Assembly (NCBI GenBank): GCA_050908895.1
Contig: CP171222.1
Coordinates: 1,240,001-1,304,000, forward strand
Source of the DNA: S5-A14a sp050908895
Lineage (GTDB): Bacteria > Bacillota > Clostridia > Peptostreptococcales > Anaerovoracaceae
Direction: 5' to 3'
Length of the DNA: 64,000 nucleotides
The notes beneath the pieces were generated by a model. The model did no database searches. It was not told where the DNA came from and was given only the letters and a program-made list of their open reading frames with translations. The stretch's first letter is position 1; the number at the start of each line of letters is the position of its first letter. The position numbers and the translations under genes are program-made. Positions 1 to 8,314 of this stretch are shown piece by piece.

Positions 1-1
1 A

Positions 2-409
2 AATAACAACGAATTCACTTTATCACGACTTGAAATTGATACTGATAAAGTTTCATACACCTTTGATACAATGGAACAATTCAGAAAGCTATATCCTGCG
101 GATAAAATTTATTTTATTTGCGGATCCGATACTTTTGTAACCCTAGAGAACTGGTATAAAGGCAAAGATCTCCTTAAAACAATTAGATTTATTGTAGCAT
201 CAAGACCAGGTATTTCTAAGGATGAGTTGATTTCAAAATTAGACTACTATAAACAACAGTATGGAACATTAGTTCACATTTTAAAAAATGATGTTTTGGA
301 AATTTCATCTACAGAAATAAAAAGCAGGATAAAAAAAGGTCTTAGCATTCATAATTTTGTACCTGAGGAAATAGAAAGATATATTATAGAACATGGACTA
401 TATAAATAA
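2..409 (+). CDS. nadD: Nicotinate-nucleotide adenylyltransferase, 3' part
   Basis: C-terminal part of the enzyme that adenylates nicotinate mononucleotide in NAD synthesis. The frame is open from the first complete codon at base 2, so the true start lies before the window; 135 residues are visible. SYTFDT, FICGSDTF and ENWYKG follow the family pattern. ISSTEIKSRI near the C-terminus is the conserved SSTxIR-type segment of this nucleotidyltransferase fold. The ATG at 71 is internal, because family-like sequence continues upstream of it. The 3' end overlaps yqeK by 17 nt, as in the usual Firmicutes order nadD-yqeK-rsfS. Confidence 0.93.
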   Translation, partial: NNNEFTLSRLEIDTDKVSYTFDTMEQFRKLYPADKIYFICGSDTFVTLENWYKGKDLLKTIRFIVASRPGISKDELISKLDYYKQQYGTLVHILKNDVLEISSTEIKSRIKKGLSIHNFVPEEIERYIIEHGLYK

Positions 410-980
410 AAAATATTTAAAAGAGCTTGTAAAAAAGGATCTCAGTAATATCAGATTCAACCACACTTTGGGGGTTGCAAAGTTGTCAGTTGATTTAGCA
501 GCAAAATACCATGTTGACGAGAATAAAGCATGGACGGCAGCAATTTTGCATGATTGGAAAAAGAATTTATCTGTTGATGAATCCAACAAATTAGTGGATA
601 AATATCACTTGGATTATAAATATATGGGTAGCACAAATTTGGCTCACAGTAAATTGGCAGCAGAAGCTGCAAGATTAGAGCTTGGTATTATAGATGAAGA
701 CATCTTAAATGCAATAAAATTTCACACAACTGGTCGGAAGAATATGAGCATGCTCGAAAAAATAGTTTTTGTAGCGGATACTTGTGAAGAAGGTAGAAAC
801 TATAAAGAAGCAAAGATGCTAAGAGAAAAGGCCTTTAAAGACATTGATAGTGTATGTTTATTTATTTTGGAATATCTAGTTAAATCCCTAAGTGATGAAT
901 CCTTAGAAATTGATGAAGATACTAATGAAGCATTAGAATTTTTTAAATTGATTGATATGAACAAGAGAAAAGAGGTATAG
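393..980 (+). CDS. yqeK: HD-domain hydrolase, YqeK family
   Basis: A 195-residue HD-superfamily phosphohydrolase. Characterised YqeK proteins are symmetrical Ap4A hydrolases that clear diadenosine polyphosphates. The metal-binding series is visible: His in RFNHTLGVA (about residue 24), the HD pair in ILHDWKK (about 53-54), His in LAHSKLA, His in IKFHTTG and Asp in VFVADT. The residue after HD is Trp, where many family members have a small hydrophobic residue. The start overlaps nadD by 17 nt and the stop abuts the rsfS start, so the three are surely co-transcribed. The Ap4A hydrolase role is from family knowledge. Confidence 0.9.
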   Translation: MDYINKKYLKELVKKDLSNIRFNHTLGVAKLSVDLAAKYHVDENKAWTAAILHDWKKNLSVDESNKLVDKYHLDYKYMGSTNLAHSKLAAEAARLELGIIDEDILNAIKFHTTGRKNMSMLEKIVFVADTCEEGRNYKEAKMLREKAFKDIDSVCLFILEYLVKSLSDESLEIDEDTNEALEFFKLIDMNKRKEV

Positions 981-1331
981 ATGGACAGTTTAAAATTAGT
1001 TGAAATTGCAGTTAAAGCACTTGATGATAAAAAAGCAACGAATATTGTTGTTATAGATGTGAGAGAAAAATCTTCTTTTGCGGATTATCTCATTCTTGCA
1101 AACGGTGGATCTATGAGACAACTCAACTCTCTTACAGATCAAGTGGAAGATAAATTGGCTGAACACGATGTATTGCCAAAATCCATTGAAGGAAAACAAA
1201 ATTCTCAATGGCTTCTCATGGATTATGGTGATGTAGTGGTAAATATTTTGACTGAAGAAGCAAGAGAAAGCTACAATATTGAGCGCGTATGGGGCGATTG
1301 CGATATTTTGAATATAGAAACATTAATTTAA
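981..1331 (+). CDS. rsfS: Ribosome silencing factor RsfS
   Basis: A 116-residue protein of the RsfS/YbeB/Iojap family, which binds ribosomal protein L14 on the large subunit and blocks subunit joining under nutrient limitation. Family features include DVREKSSFADYLILANG, the WLLMDYGDVVVNIL core and a C-terminal ERVWGD. The ATG follows the yqeK stop with no gap, so translational coupling is likely. No LytR-CpsA-Psr gene lies between yqeK and rsfS, although one does in some clostridia. Confidence 0.93.
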   Translation: MDSLKLVEIAVKALDDKKATNIVVIDVREKSSFADYLILANGGSMRQLNSLTDQVEDKLAEHDVLPKSIEGKQNSQWLLMDYGDVVVNILTEEARESYNIERVWGDCDILNIETLI

Positions 1332-1346
1332 TTTTGAGAGGTTAAC

Positions 1347-3827
1347 ATGATAGAAAGCAAAGAAATAAAATATGATTTTAAAAATATAGAAGATAAATGG
1401 CAGAAAGTTTGGAAAAAAGAAGAGACATTTAAAACTACAGAAGATACTTCAAAGGAAAAATATTATGTTCTTGAAATGTTCCCATATCCTTCAGGGAAGC
1501 TTCATATGGGACATGTTAGAAATTATTCCATAGGAGATGCCATAGCCAGAATAAAGAAAATGCAGGGATTTAATGTTCTTCACCCAATGGGATTTGATTC
1601 TTTTGGTCTTCCGGCAGAAAATGCAGCTATTAAACATAATGCAGAACCAGGAGCATGGACTGAAAGTAACACCAAAGAAATGGAAGAACAGCTTGACAAG
1701 CTTGGATTTTCATATGACTGGACACGTGAAGTAAGTACATGCAGGCCTGACTACTATAAATGGATGCAGTGGATTTTTATTCAATTCTATAAAAAAGGCC
1801 TTGCTTACAAAAAAGAAAATCCTGTAAACTGGTGTCCAAGCTGCCAAACAGTACTTGCTAACGAACAGGTTGTAAATGGTGCTTGTGAAAGGTGTAAAAC
1901 TCAGGTTGGGAAAAAAAGTTTATCTCAGTGGTATCTAAAGATTACTGATTATGCTGAAGACTTATTAACTGATTTGGACAAACTAGAATTTTGGCCTGAT
2001 AAGGTTAAAACCATGCAAAGAAACTGGATAGGAAAATCAGTAGGTGCACAAATTACTTTTGAAATAGAAGACTTTGATAATAAGTTAGATGTATTCACTA
2101 CGAGAGCAGATACTCTTTATGGGGTAACATATATGGTTCTTGCTCCTGAGCATCCATATGTTAAAGATCTTATTTCAGGTCGAGACGAAGAAGCGGATGC
2201 TCTTAAATATATTGATGAAGTGTCTCATAAAAATGATATTGAAAGATCATCTACCGTTGGTGAAAAAACAGGTGTATTTATTGGTAGGTATGCTGTCAAT
2301 CCAATCAATGGGAAAAAAATTCCAATATTTATATCAGACTATGTTCTAATGGGATATGGCACAGGTGCTATAATGGCTGTTCCTGCTCATGATCAGAGAG
2401 ATTTTGATTTTGCTAAAAAATTTGGGTTAGATATAATTCCTGTAGTAGAAAGTAATAATCATGAAGTAGATGTTAATAATTTAGAAAAATCCTTTGAAGC
2501 TGAAGGAAAAATTATAAATTCTGATATTTTCAATGGTCTTAATAATAAGGAAGCAATATCAAAAGTTATAGATTTCTTGGAAGAAAAAAATATTGGCAAG
2601 AAGACAATAAATTATAGATTAAGAGACTGGCTAATTTCCAGGCAGAGATATTGGGGAACTCCTATTCCAATGATATATTGTGAAAAATGTGGATGGGTAC
2701 CTGAGAAGGAAGAAAACCTTCCAGTTCTATTACCAAAGGATGTAGAATTTACAGGAAAAGGGGAATCTCCACTGGCAACGTCGAAAGAATTTCAAAATTG
2801 CACATGTCCAGTCTGTGGTCAACCTGCAAGACGAGAGCTAGATACAATGGACACTTTCCTAGACTCTTCTTGGTACTTTCTAAGATATTGTGATCCTCAC
2901 AATAAAGATATGCCATTTTCAAAAGAGAAAACTGATTACTGGATGTCAGTAGACCAATACATAGGTGGAGTTGAACACGCTATTTTGCATCTTCTATATG
3001 CAAGATTTTTCCAAAAGGTATTCAAGGATATGGGACTTGTATCCAATGATGAACCGTTTACAAATCTTTTAACACAGGGAATGGTAAACAAAGATGGAAA
3101 GAAAATGAGTAAGTCTATAGGAAATGTTGTACCTCCAGATGAGATTATTGAAAAATATGGAGCTGACACGGCAAGACTTTTTATACTATTTGCTGCTCCA
3201 CCAGAAAAAGAACTTGATTGGTCTGATGAGGGTGTTGAAGGAAGCTATAGATTCTTAAATAGGGTATTCAGACTAGTAACCGAGATTCAGGCTTCAGAGT
3301 TTAATTCTTTAGAAACTAGTGTAGAAAGAAATGCAGACGATAAAGAACTTCTGCTTGTAATGCACTCCGCTATAAAGAAAGTAACAGAAGATGCGGGTGG
3401 AAGATTTAATTTCAATACAGCAATTAGCTCAATTATGGAACTGGTAAACCAGTGTTATAGATACAAAGAACTTCCAAGGGTTGATAAAGCTCTTCTACGA
3501 GAAGCTGTAGAGACTGTAGTTATTTTGCTATATCCATTTACTCCTCATATTTGTGAAGAAATGTGGGAAGGCTTCGAAAAGGGCAGACTCAGCAATGTTA
3601 AATGGCCTAGCTTTGACCCTAAGGCTTTAATCAAGGATGAAGTTGAAATAGTTGTTCAAATCAATGGTAAAATAAAAGAAAAATTAGTTGTTGATGCCGG
3701 ATTAGACAAAGATGGACTTCAAGATTTTGTTATGAATCAAGAGTCTGTTAAAGAGCAAATTGAAGGTAAAGATGTTGTTAAGGTTATACCTATACCAGGA
3801 AGATTGGTAAACATCGTTGTAAAATAA
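1347..3827 (+). CDS. leuS: Leucyl-tRNA synthetase
   Basis: Class Ia leucyl-tRNA synthetase, 826 residues, the usual bacterial length. The HIGH signature is HMGH at 53-56, preceded by PYPSGKL. KMSKS lies near residue 586. A zinc-knuckle-like CPSC...CERC pair sits around 160-180, and the CP1 editing domain carries the TTRADTLYG segment around 250. The C-terminal part holds the anticodon-binding helices and a small terminal domain. GAGAGG upstream of the ATG serves as ribosome binding site. The gene sits 15 nt after rsfS, so it probably shares that transcript. No T-box leader is present. Confidence 0.97.
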   Translation: MIESKEIKYDFKNIEDKWQKVWKKEETFKTTEDTSKEKYYVLEMFPYPSGKLHMGHVRNYSIGDAIARIKKMQGFNVLHPMGFDSFGLPAENAAIKHNAEPGAWTESNTKEMEEQLDKLGFSYDWTREVSTCRPDYYKWMQWIFIQFYKKGLAYKKENPVNWCPSCQTVLANEQVVNGACERCKTQVGKKSLSQWYLKITDYAEDLLTDLDKLEFWPDKVKTMQRNWIGKSVGAQITFEIEDFDNKLDVFTTRADTLYGVTYMVLAPEHPYVKDLISGRDEEADALKYIDEVSHKNDIERSSTVGEKTGVFIGRYAVNPINGKKIPIFISDYVLMGYGTGAIMAVPAHDQRDFDFAKKFGLDIIPVVESNNHEVDVNNLEKSFEAEGKIINSDIFNGLNNKEAISKVIDFLEEKNIGKKTINYRLRDWLISRQRYWGTPIPMIYCEKCGWVPEKEENLPVLLPKDVEFTGKGESPLATSKEFQNCTCPVCGQPARRELDTMDTFLDSSWYFLRYCDPHNKDMPFSKEKTDYWMSVDQYIGGVEHAILHLLYARFFQKVFKDMGLVSNDEPFTNLLTQGMVNKDGKKMSKSIGNVVPPDEIIEKYGADTARLFILFAAPPEKELDWSDEGVEGSYRFLNRVFRLVTEIQASEFNSLETSVERNADDKELLLVMHSAIKKVTEDAGGRFNFNTAISSIMELVNQCYRYKELPRVDKALLREAVETVVILLYPFTPHICEEMWEGFEKGRLSNVKWPSFDPKALIKDEVEIVVQINGKIKEKLVVDAGLDKDGLQDFVMNQESVKEQIEGKDVVKVIPIPGRLVNIVVK

Positions 3828-3842
3828 AAATTAAAATTTATT

Positions 3843-3870
3843 GCAAATTTATGTCTTTGGACAAATTTGC
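3843..3870 (+). other. Hairpin just upstream of rnj
   Basis: GCAAATTT (3843-3850) and AAATTTGC (3863-3870) form a perfect 8-bp stem with a 12-nt loop. The stem ends 4 nt before the AAAGGAGGG ribosome binding site of rnj. No T-run follows, so it is not a normal terminator. It may stabilise or control translation of the rnj message; that is inference. Confidence 0.3.
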
Positions 3871-3886
3871 TAATAAAGGAGGGATA

Positions 3887-5563
3887 ATGAGACAGAAAAC
3901 AAAGAAAAATATAAACAGCGTTAAAATAACTCCTTTAGGTGGCTTGAACGAAATAGGGAAAAATATGACCGTTGTAGAATATGGTGATGATATGATAATC
4001 ATAGATTGCGGGTTATCTTTTCCAGAAAATGAAATGCTTGGAATAGATGTTGTAATTCCGGATTTTCAGTACATTTTAGAAAACAAGAAAAAACTTAAAG
4101 GTTTAGTAATCACACACGGACATGAGGATCATATTGGCGCTATTCCGTATTTATTAAAAATGGTAAATGTACCTTTATATGGCACCAAATTAACTCTTGG
4201 ACTTGTTGTAAACAAACTTAAAGAACATAAACTACAAGCAAAGACCAATATTGTTGCTCCTGGAGATATTTTTGATGTAGGAGCTTTTAAAATTGAAGCT
4301 ATAAGAGCAACACACTCAATAGCTGATGCTATGTCTTTATTTATAAGGACTCCAAGTGCAAAGATTTATCACACTGGGGACTTTAAGATTGACTATACTC
4401 CGGTTGATGGTGAGCCTATGGATTTCGGTAAATTGGCCGAACTAGGTGCAGAAGGCGTTGATCTTCTTTTGGCCGATAGTACTAATGCTTTAAAAGCGGG
4501 ATTTACTAGATCTGAGAAAGTTGTCGGAGAAACATTAGATGGAATATTTAGACAAGTCGAAGGCAGAATTATTATTGCTACATTTTCATCTAATGTCCAT
4601 AGGGTACAAAAGATTTTTGAGTTAGCAGTGAAGTATGGAAGAAAGGTTACAGTTTCAGGAAGAAGCATGGACAACGTTGTTAAACTAGCCTCCAATCTGG
4701 GCTATTTAAACATACCTCAAAATACCTATGTTGATCTTCGTAAGACATCTAATATTCCTAATGAACAGCTGGTAGTTATAACTACAGGTAGCCAAGGGGA
4801 ACCTATGGCTGCCTTATCACGAATGGCAAATGATCAGCATAGAAATGTAAAAATTAAGCAAAATGATACGGTAATTTTTTCATCCACACCGGTTCCTGGC
4901 AACGAAAAGACAGTTTCAAATGTTGTAAATAGGCTATACGAAAAAGGTGCTGATGTCATATATCATGATATTGCTGATATACATGTATCAGGACACGCAT
5001 GTCAAGAAGAGCTGAAAATTATTCAGTCACTTTTAAAACCAAAGCATTTTATGCCTGTTCATGGTGAAACCAGACATTTAATCAAACATGCCGAATTATC
5101 TGCAAATTTAGGTTTGGATAAAAAAAATATTCACATTTTAGATAATGGGGATCAGCTATCCATCAACAAGAACAAGGTAACAGTTTCCTGCGGAGTAGCA
5201 CCTGCTGAAGATATATTGGTTGATGGACTGGGAGTAGGAGACGTTGGCAGCGTAGTATTAAAAGAGCGTAAACAGCTCTCTGAAGCTGGTTTGATTACCA
5301 TTAATGTTGGTATTGATACCGCAACTGGTGGGGTTATTTATGGACCTAAAATTACGACAAGTGGATTTATTTATGTAAAAGATAATGCCATATTTATTGA
5401 AGAAATGAGATCAAAGGCAGGCAAATTTATTAAAGATGCCCAATCAAGTGGTGTCAAAGGTGGCAATGCTCTTAAAAGTATACTAAGAGAAAAAATGAGA
5501 GGATATATCTTTCAAAAAACTAAAAGAGAACCTATGATTATTCCTATAATTATGGAAATTTAA
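3887..5563 (+). CDS. rnj: Ribonuclease J
   Basis: A 558-residue beta-CASP metallo-beta-lactamase RNase, the 5'-3' exo/endoribonuclease of Firmicutes. The metal motif HGHEDH occurs near residues 77-82. Other ligands are visible in RATHSIADA, HTGDFKID and ADSTN, and the beta-CASP part includes HVSGHA and MPVHGE. I chose the ATG at 3887 because AAAGGAGGG at 3875-3883 is correctly spaced for it. An in-frame ATG at 3851 lies inside an upstream hairpin and has no such site. A ylbF-like gene follows after 19 nt. Only one J-type gene is seen here; a second could lie elsewhere. Confidence 0.95.
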   Translation: MRQKTKKNINSVKITPLGGLNEIGKNMTVVEYGDDMIIIDCGLSFPENEMLGIDVVIPDFQYILENKKKLKGLVITHGHEDHIGAIPYLLKMVNVPLYGTKLTLGLVVNKLKEHKLQAKTNIVAPGDIFDVGAFKIEAIRATHSIADAMSLFIRTPSAKIYHTGDFKIDYTPVDGEPMDFGKLAELGAEGVDLLLADSTNALKAGFTRSEKVVGETLDGIFRQVEGRIIIATFSSNVHRVQKIFELAVKYGRKVTVSGRSMDNVVKLASNLGYLNIPQNTYVDLRKTSNIPNEQLVVITTGSQGEPMAALSRMANDQHRNVKIKQNDTVIFSSTPVPGNEKTVSNVVNRLYEKGADVIYHDIADIHVSGHACQEELKIIQSLLKPKHFMPVHGETRHLIKHAELSANLGLDKKNIHILDNGDQLSINKNKVTVSCGVAPAEDILVDGLGVGDVGSVVLKERKQLSEAGLITINVGIDTATGGVIYGPKITTSGFIYVKDNAIFIEEMRSKAGKFIKDAQSSGVKGGNALKSILREKMRGYIFQKTKREPMIIPIIMEI

Positions 5564-5582
5564 TTTTTAAAAGGAGTATAAT

Positions 5583-5921
5583 ATGAACGTATATGATCAA
5601 GCACATGGACTTGCTCAAGCTATCAAAGAGTCCGACGAATTTAAACAGTATCAAGAACAAAAAGAAATTTTAGATGCAAATGAAAATTTAGCAAAGATAG
5701 TTGAAGATTTTCAACAAAAACAGCTTGAATTACAGGCTAAATCTATCGCAGGAGAAGAGTTGGGAGAGGATTTTCAGTCACAAGTTCAAGAATTATATGG
5801 CATAATTATGCAAGATCCTTTAGCTGCACAGTATATGCAAACAGAAATGAGATTTTCAATTATGATGAATGATGTTTATAAAATTTTGGGAGAAGTTATG
5901 GGTATTGGCAAAAACCTGTAA
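5583..5921 (+). CDS. YlbF/YmcA family regulatory protein
   Basis: A 112-residue, mostly helical protein of the YlbF/YmcA (DUF964) family. In Bacillus subtilis such proteins form the Y-complex that steers RNase Y-dependent mRNA maturation. The pattern fits: an N-terminal YDQAHGLAQAIKES helix, a coiled-coil-prone glutamine-rich middle, then a C-terminal MNDVYKILGEV segment. AAAAGGAG precedes the ATG at good spacing. It lies directly behind rnj, so two RNA-decay factors are probably made together. Which paralogue it matches (YlbF or YmcA) cannot be told here. Confidence 0.85.
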   Translation: MNVYDQAHGLAQAIKESDEFKQYQEQKEILDANENLAKIVEDFQQKQLELQAKSIAGEELGEDFQSQVQELYGIIMQDPLAAQYMQTEMRFSIMMNDVYKILGEVMGIGKNL

Positions 5922-5933
5922 ATTTGGTATAAT
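5905..5933 (+). promoter_or_regulatory. Promoter for efp
   Basis: TTGGCA (5905-5910), a 17-nt spacer, then TATAAT (5928-5933) preceded by TGG, which makes an extended -10. The -35 box lies in the last codons of the ylbF-like gene and the predicted start site is about 50 nt before efp. This is a near-consensus housekeeping sigma promoter. Confidence 0.75.
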
Positions 5934-5987
5934 ACACATAATAAAAAAGGAAATATTAACATTAACTAAGAAAGAGAGAATAACAGA

Positions 5988-6548
5988 ATGATTTCAGCAG
6001 GCGATTTTAGAAAAGGCATTACTTTTGAAATAAACGGAGAGCCATATGTAGTATTAGATTTTCAGCATGTAAAGCCTGGAAAAGGAGCTGCATTTGTTAG
6101 AACTAAATATAAAAATATTCTTACAGGAGCAACAAGAGAAGAAGCTTTTAACCCGAGTGATAAATTCCCGAAAGCACATATAGAAACGAAGGTTATGCAG
6201 TATTTATACAATGATGAAGAATTATATTATTTTATGGACTCTGAAACATATGATCAAATTCCAATTGGGAAAGAACAAATGGAAGATGCAATCAAGTATC
6301 TGCGTGAAAATGATGAAGCGACATTGAAATTTTACAAAGGTGTAGCATTCCTTGTTGAGCCACCTAATTCAGTAGTCCTCAAAGTCGTTGAAACAGAACC
6401 GGGAATTAAGGGCGATACAGCAACAAACGTTACAAAACCTGCAACGGTTGAAACAGGTGCGGTAGTACAAGTTCCAATTTTCATTGACGAGGGTGAATCA
6501 ATCCAGATTGACACTCGTTCTGGTGAATACCTAGGAAGAGCAAAATAA
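5988..6548 (+). CDS. efp: Elongation factor P
   Basis: A 186-residue elongation factor P, which binds between the P and E sites and relieves ribosome stalling at polyproline. It shows the N-terminal KOW-like domain with the loop HVKPGKGAAFVRTK and two OB domains ending in DTRSGEYLGRAK. The loop lysine is residue 32, the position modified in many bacteria. The residue after PGK is Gly, as in B. subtilis-type EF-P. It is expressed from its own promoter and followed by a hairpin, so it is probably a monocistronic unit within the run. Confidence 0.97.
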   Translation: MISAGDFRKGITFEINGEPYVVLDFQHVKPGKGAAFVRTKYKNILTGATREEAFNPSDKFPKAHIETKVMQYLYNDEELYYFMDSETYDQIPIGKEQMEDAIKYLRENDEATLKFYKGVAFLVEPPNSVVLKVVETEPGIKGDTATNVTKPATVETGAVVQVPIFIDEGESIQIDTRSGEYLGRAK

Positions 6549-6556
6549 TAATCACT

Positions 6557-6576
6557 AGGGACGTGTATGCGTCCCT
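6557..6576 (+). terminator. Possible terminator after efp
   Basis: AGGGACG (6557-6563) pairs with CGTCCCT (6570-6576) around a 6-nt loop, 8 nt past the efp stop. The following TATTTACAC is only moderately T-rich, so termination may be partial and allow read-through to mltG. Confidence 0.45.
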
Positions 6577-6609
6577 TATTTACACTTTAGAATAAATTTG
6601 GAGAGCTAT

Positions 6610-7641
6610 ATGAAAAAAAGACTTATAACTATTGTATTAATCCTATTAGCGGTTAGTATGGGCATAGGCTTCTTTGCTTATACTGCTTTTGATAAACCCA
6701 TGGATGATAATAGTAAGGAAACAGTCATAATCGAAATACCTAAAGGTTCAAGCACTACTGAGGTGGGTGAAATTTTAAAGAAAAAAGGCTTAATTAACGA
6801 TATAACTAAGTTTAAAATTTTATCAAAAATAAAAAGATATGATGGTAAATTTAAAACAGGTAATTATCAAGTATCAAAATCCATGAGACCGTCAGAAATT
6901 GCAAAATTAATTATATCCGGAAAAATTGTTGAAGCTTCTTTTACAATTCCTGAAGGATACAACATATATAAAATTGGAAAAGCTTTGGAAGCACAAAATA
7001 TTGCAACAGCAAAAGAATTTGAAGATGCATTACTTAATGGGAATTTTAATTATGATTTTCTTCCAAAGGACAAAACAGGTATTGATAGATTTGAGGGATA
7101 TCTATATCCCGACACTTATTCATATGCAAAGGGGAGTAACGTTACTGAAATCATTAAATCAGCCCTTAATAACTATAAGTCAAAATATGATAGTAAAATT
7201 AAAAAAATTGTTTCAAAATCAAGAAAATCTCTTAATGAGATTATGACAATAGCATCCATAATAGAACGAGAAACTGTAATTCCTAAAGAAAGACCAATGG
7301 TCTCTAGCGTTATATATAATCGACTTAATAAGAATATGAACTTGCAAATGTGCTCTACTATACAGTATATACTCAAAGAAGATAAATTAATGTTAACATA
7401 TGCAGATACTGAAATTCAGTCTTCATATAATACTTATATTAACAAAGGTCTGCCACCGGGACCGATATGCAATCCCGGGCTCGATTCGATAGAAGCTGCA
7501 GCAAATCCGGATAAGACAGAGTACATGTACTTTGTAGTAAGTAAAAAATTAGACGGAAGTATGGAGTACTCTGTAGATTATGCGAAATTTTTAAAAGATA
7601 AAGAAGAATACTATGAGGCTTTGGAGAAAAAAGGACAATGA
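6610..7641 (+). CDS. mltG: Endolytic murein transglycosylase MltG
   Basis: A 343-residue YceG/MltG enzyme that cuts nascent peptidoglycan glycan strands and ends their elongation. An N-terminal membrane anchor spans about residues 4-24. A LysM-like region follows, then the catalytic domain with IASIIERET, whose Glu is the family's catalytic acid, and the signature YNTYINKGLPPGPICNPG. The ATG at 6610 follows TTGGAGAG; a TTG at 6598 in the same frame overlaps that site and was rejected. It overlaps trmR by 4 nt (ATGA). In B. subtilis the same order is yrrL-yrrM-yrrN/O. Confidence 0.93.
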   Translation: MKKRLITIVLILLAVSMGIGFFAYTAFDKPMDDNSKETVIIEIPKGSSTTEVGEILKKKGLINDITKFKILSKIKRYDGKFKTGNYQVSKSMRPSEIAKLIISGKIVEASFTIPEGYNIYKIGKALEAQNIATAKEFEDALLNGNFNYDFLPKDKTGIDRFEGYLYPDTYSYAKGSNVTEIIKSALNNYKSKYDSKIKKIVSKSRKSLNEIMTIASIIERETVIPKERPMVSSVIYNRLNKNMNLQMCSTIQYILKEDKLMLTYADTEIQSSYNTYINKGLPPGPICNPGLDSIEAAANPDKTEYMYFVVSKKLDGSMEYSVDYAKFLKDKEEYYEALEKKGQ

Positions 7642-8306
7642 TAAGAACTGATTATGTCGATAAATTTATCTGTGATTTATATAGCCCCTATAACAAAGAA
7701 TTGTCAGAACTTAGGATGGAGGGAGAAGATAATAGAATCCCGATTATTTTAAGGGAAACGGAAATGTACCTTTCCACATTGCTCCCACTAATAAATCCAA
7801 AAAAAATATTAGAGATTGGATCTGCCATTGGGTATTCAACATTATTTTTTTCATATATGTGTCCTGGAGCAAGTATTTTATCTGTTGAACGAGAAGATGA
7901 CTTATTTGAAAGAGCAAAAAAGAACATATACAAATTTGGTAAAGAAAATCAAATATTTGTGGCTCACTCAGATGCTATAGAACTTTTGGATATTTTGAAT
8001 AATTTCGGACAAAATGAAAGTAATAAAATAAAATCTGATTCTTTTGATTTAGTGTTTATAGATGGAGCCAAGGGACATTATAAAGAATTTGTTGAAAAGG
8101 TTCTTCCTATAACCAAATCCGGTTCTGTTATAGTTTGTGATAATATCCTTATGAGGGGAATGACCGCAAATGAAAAAATTAATAAGAGATACAGAACCAG
8201 CATAAAGAGAATGCGCAAATTTTTGGATTTTTTATATAGTATTGAAGGTACAAGTACTCAAGTCTTATCAATAGGAGATGGAATTAGCATTACCACAATT
8301 AAGTAG
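7638..8306 (+). CDS. trmR: tRNA 5-hydroxyuridine methyltransferase (TrmR-like)
   Basis: A 222-residue SAM-dependent O-methyltransferase. The SAM-binding motif ILEIGSAIGYST lies near residue 54, and DLVFIDGAKGHY is the motif of the cation-dependent O-methyltransferase family. In B. subtilis the protein at this locus (YrrM/TrmR) methylates 5-hydroxyuridine at wobble position 34 to 5-methoxyuridine. Here it sits between mltG and a U32-type tRNA hydroxylase gene, the same context, which supports that role over a catechol-type methyltransferase. It overlaps mltG by 4 nt. The family is certain; the substrate is inferred from context. Confidence 0.82.
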   Translation: MIRTDYVDKFICDLYSPYNKELSELRMEGEDNRIPIILRETEMYLSTLLPLINPKKILEIGSAIGYSTLFFSYMCPGASILSVEREDDLFERAKKNIYKFGKENQIFVAHSDAIELLDILNNFGQNESNKIKSDSFDLVFIDGAKGHYKEFVEKVLPITKSGSVIVCDNILMRGMTANEKINKRYRTSIKRMRKFLDFLYSIEGTSTQVLSIGDGISITTIK

Positions 8307-8314
8307 GAGGGTGG

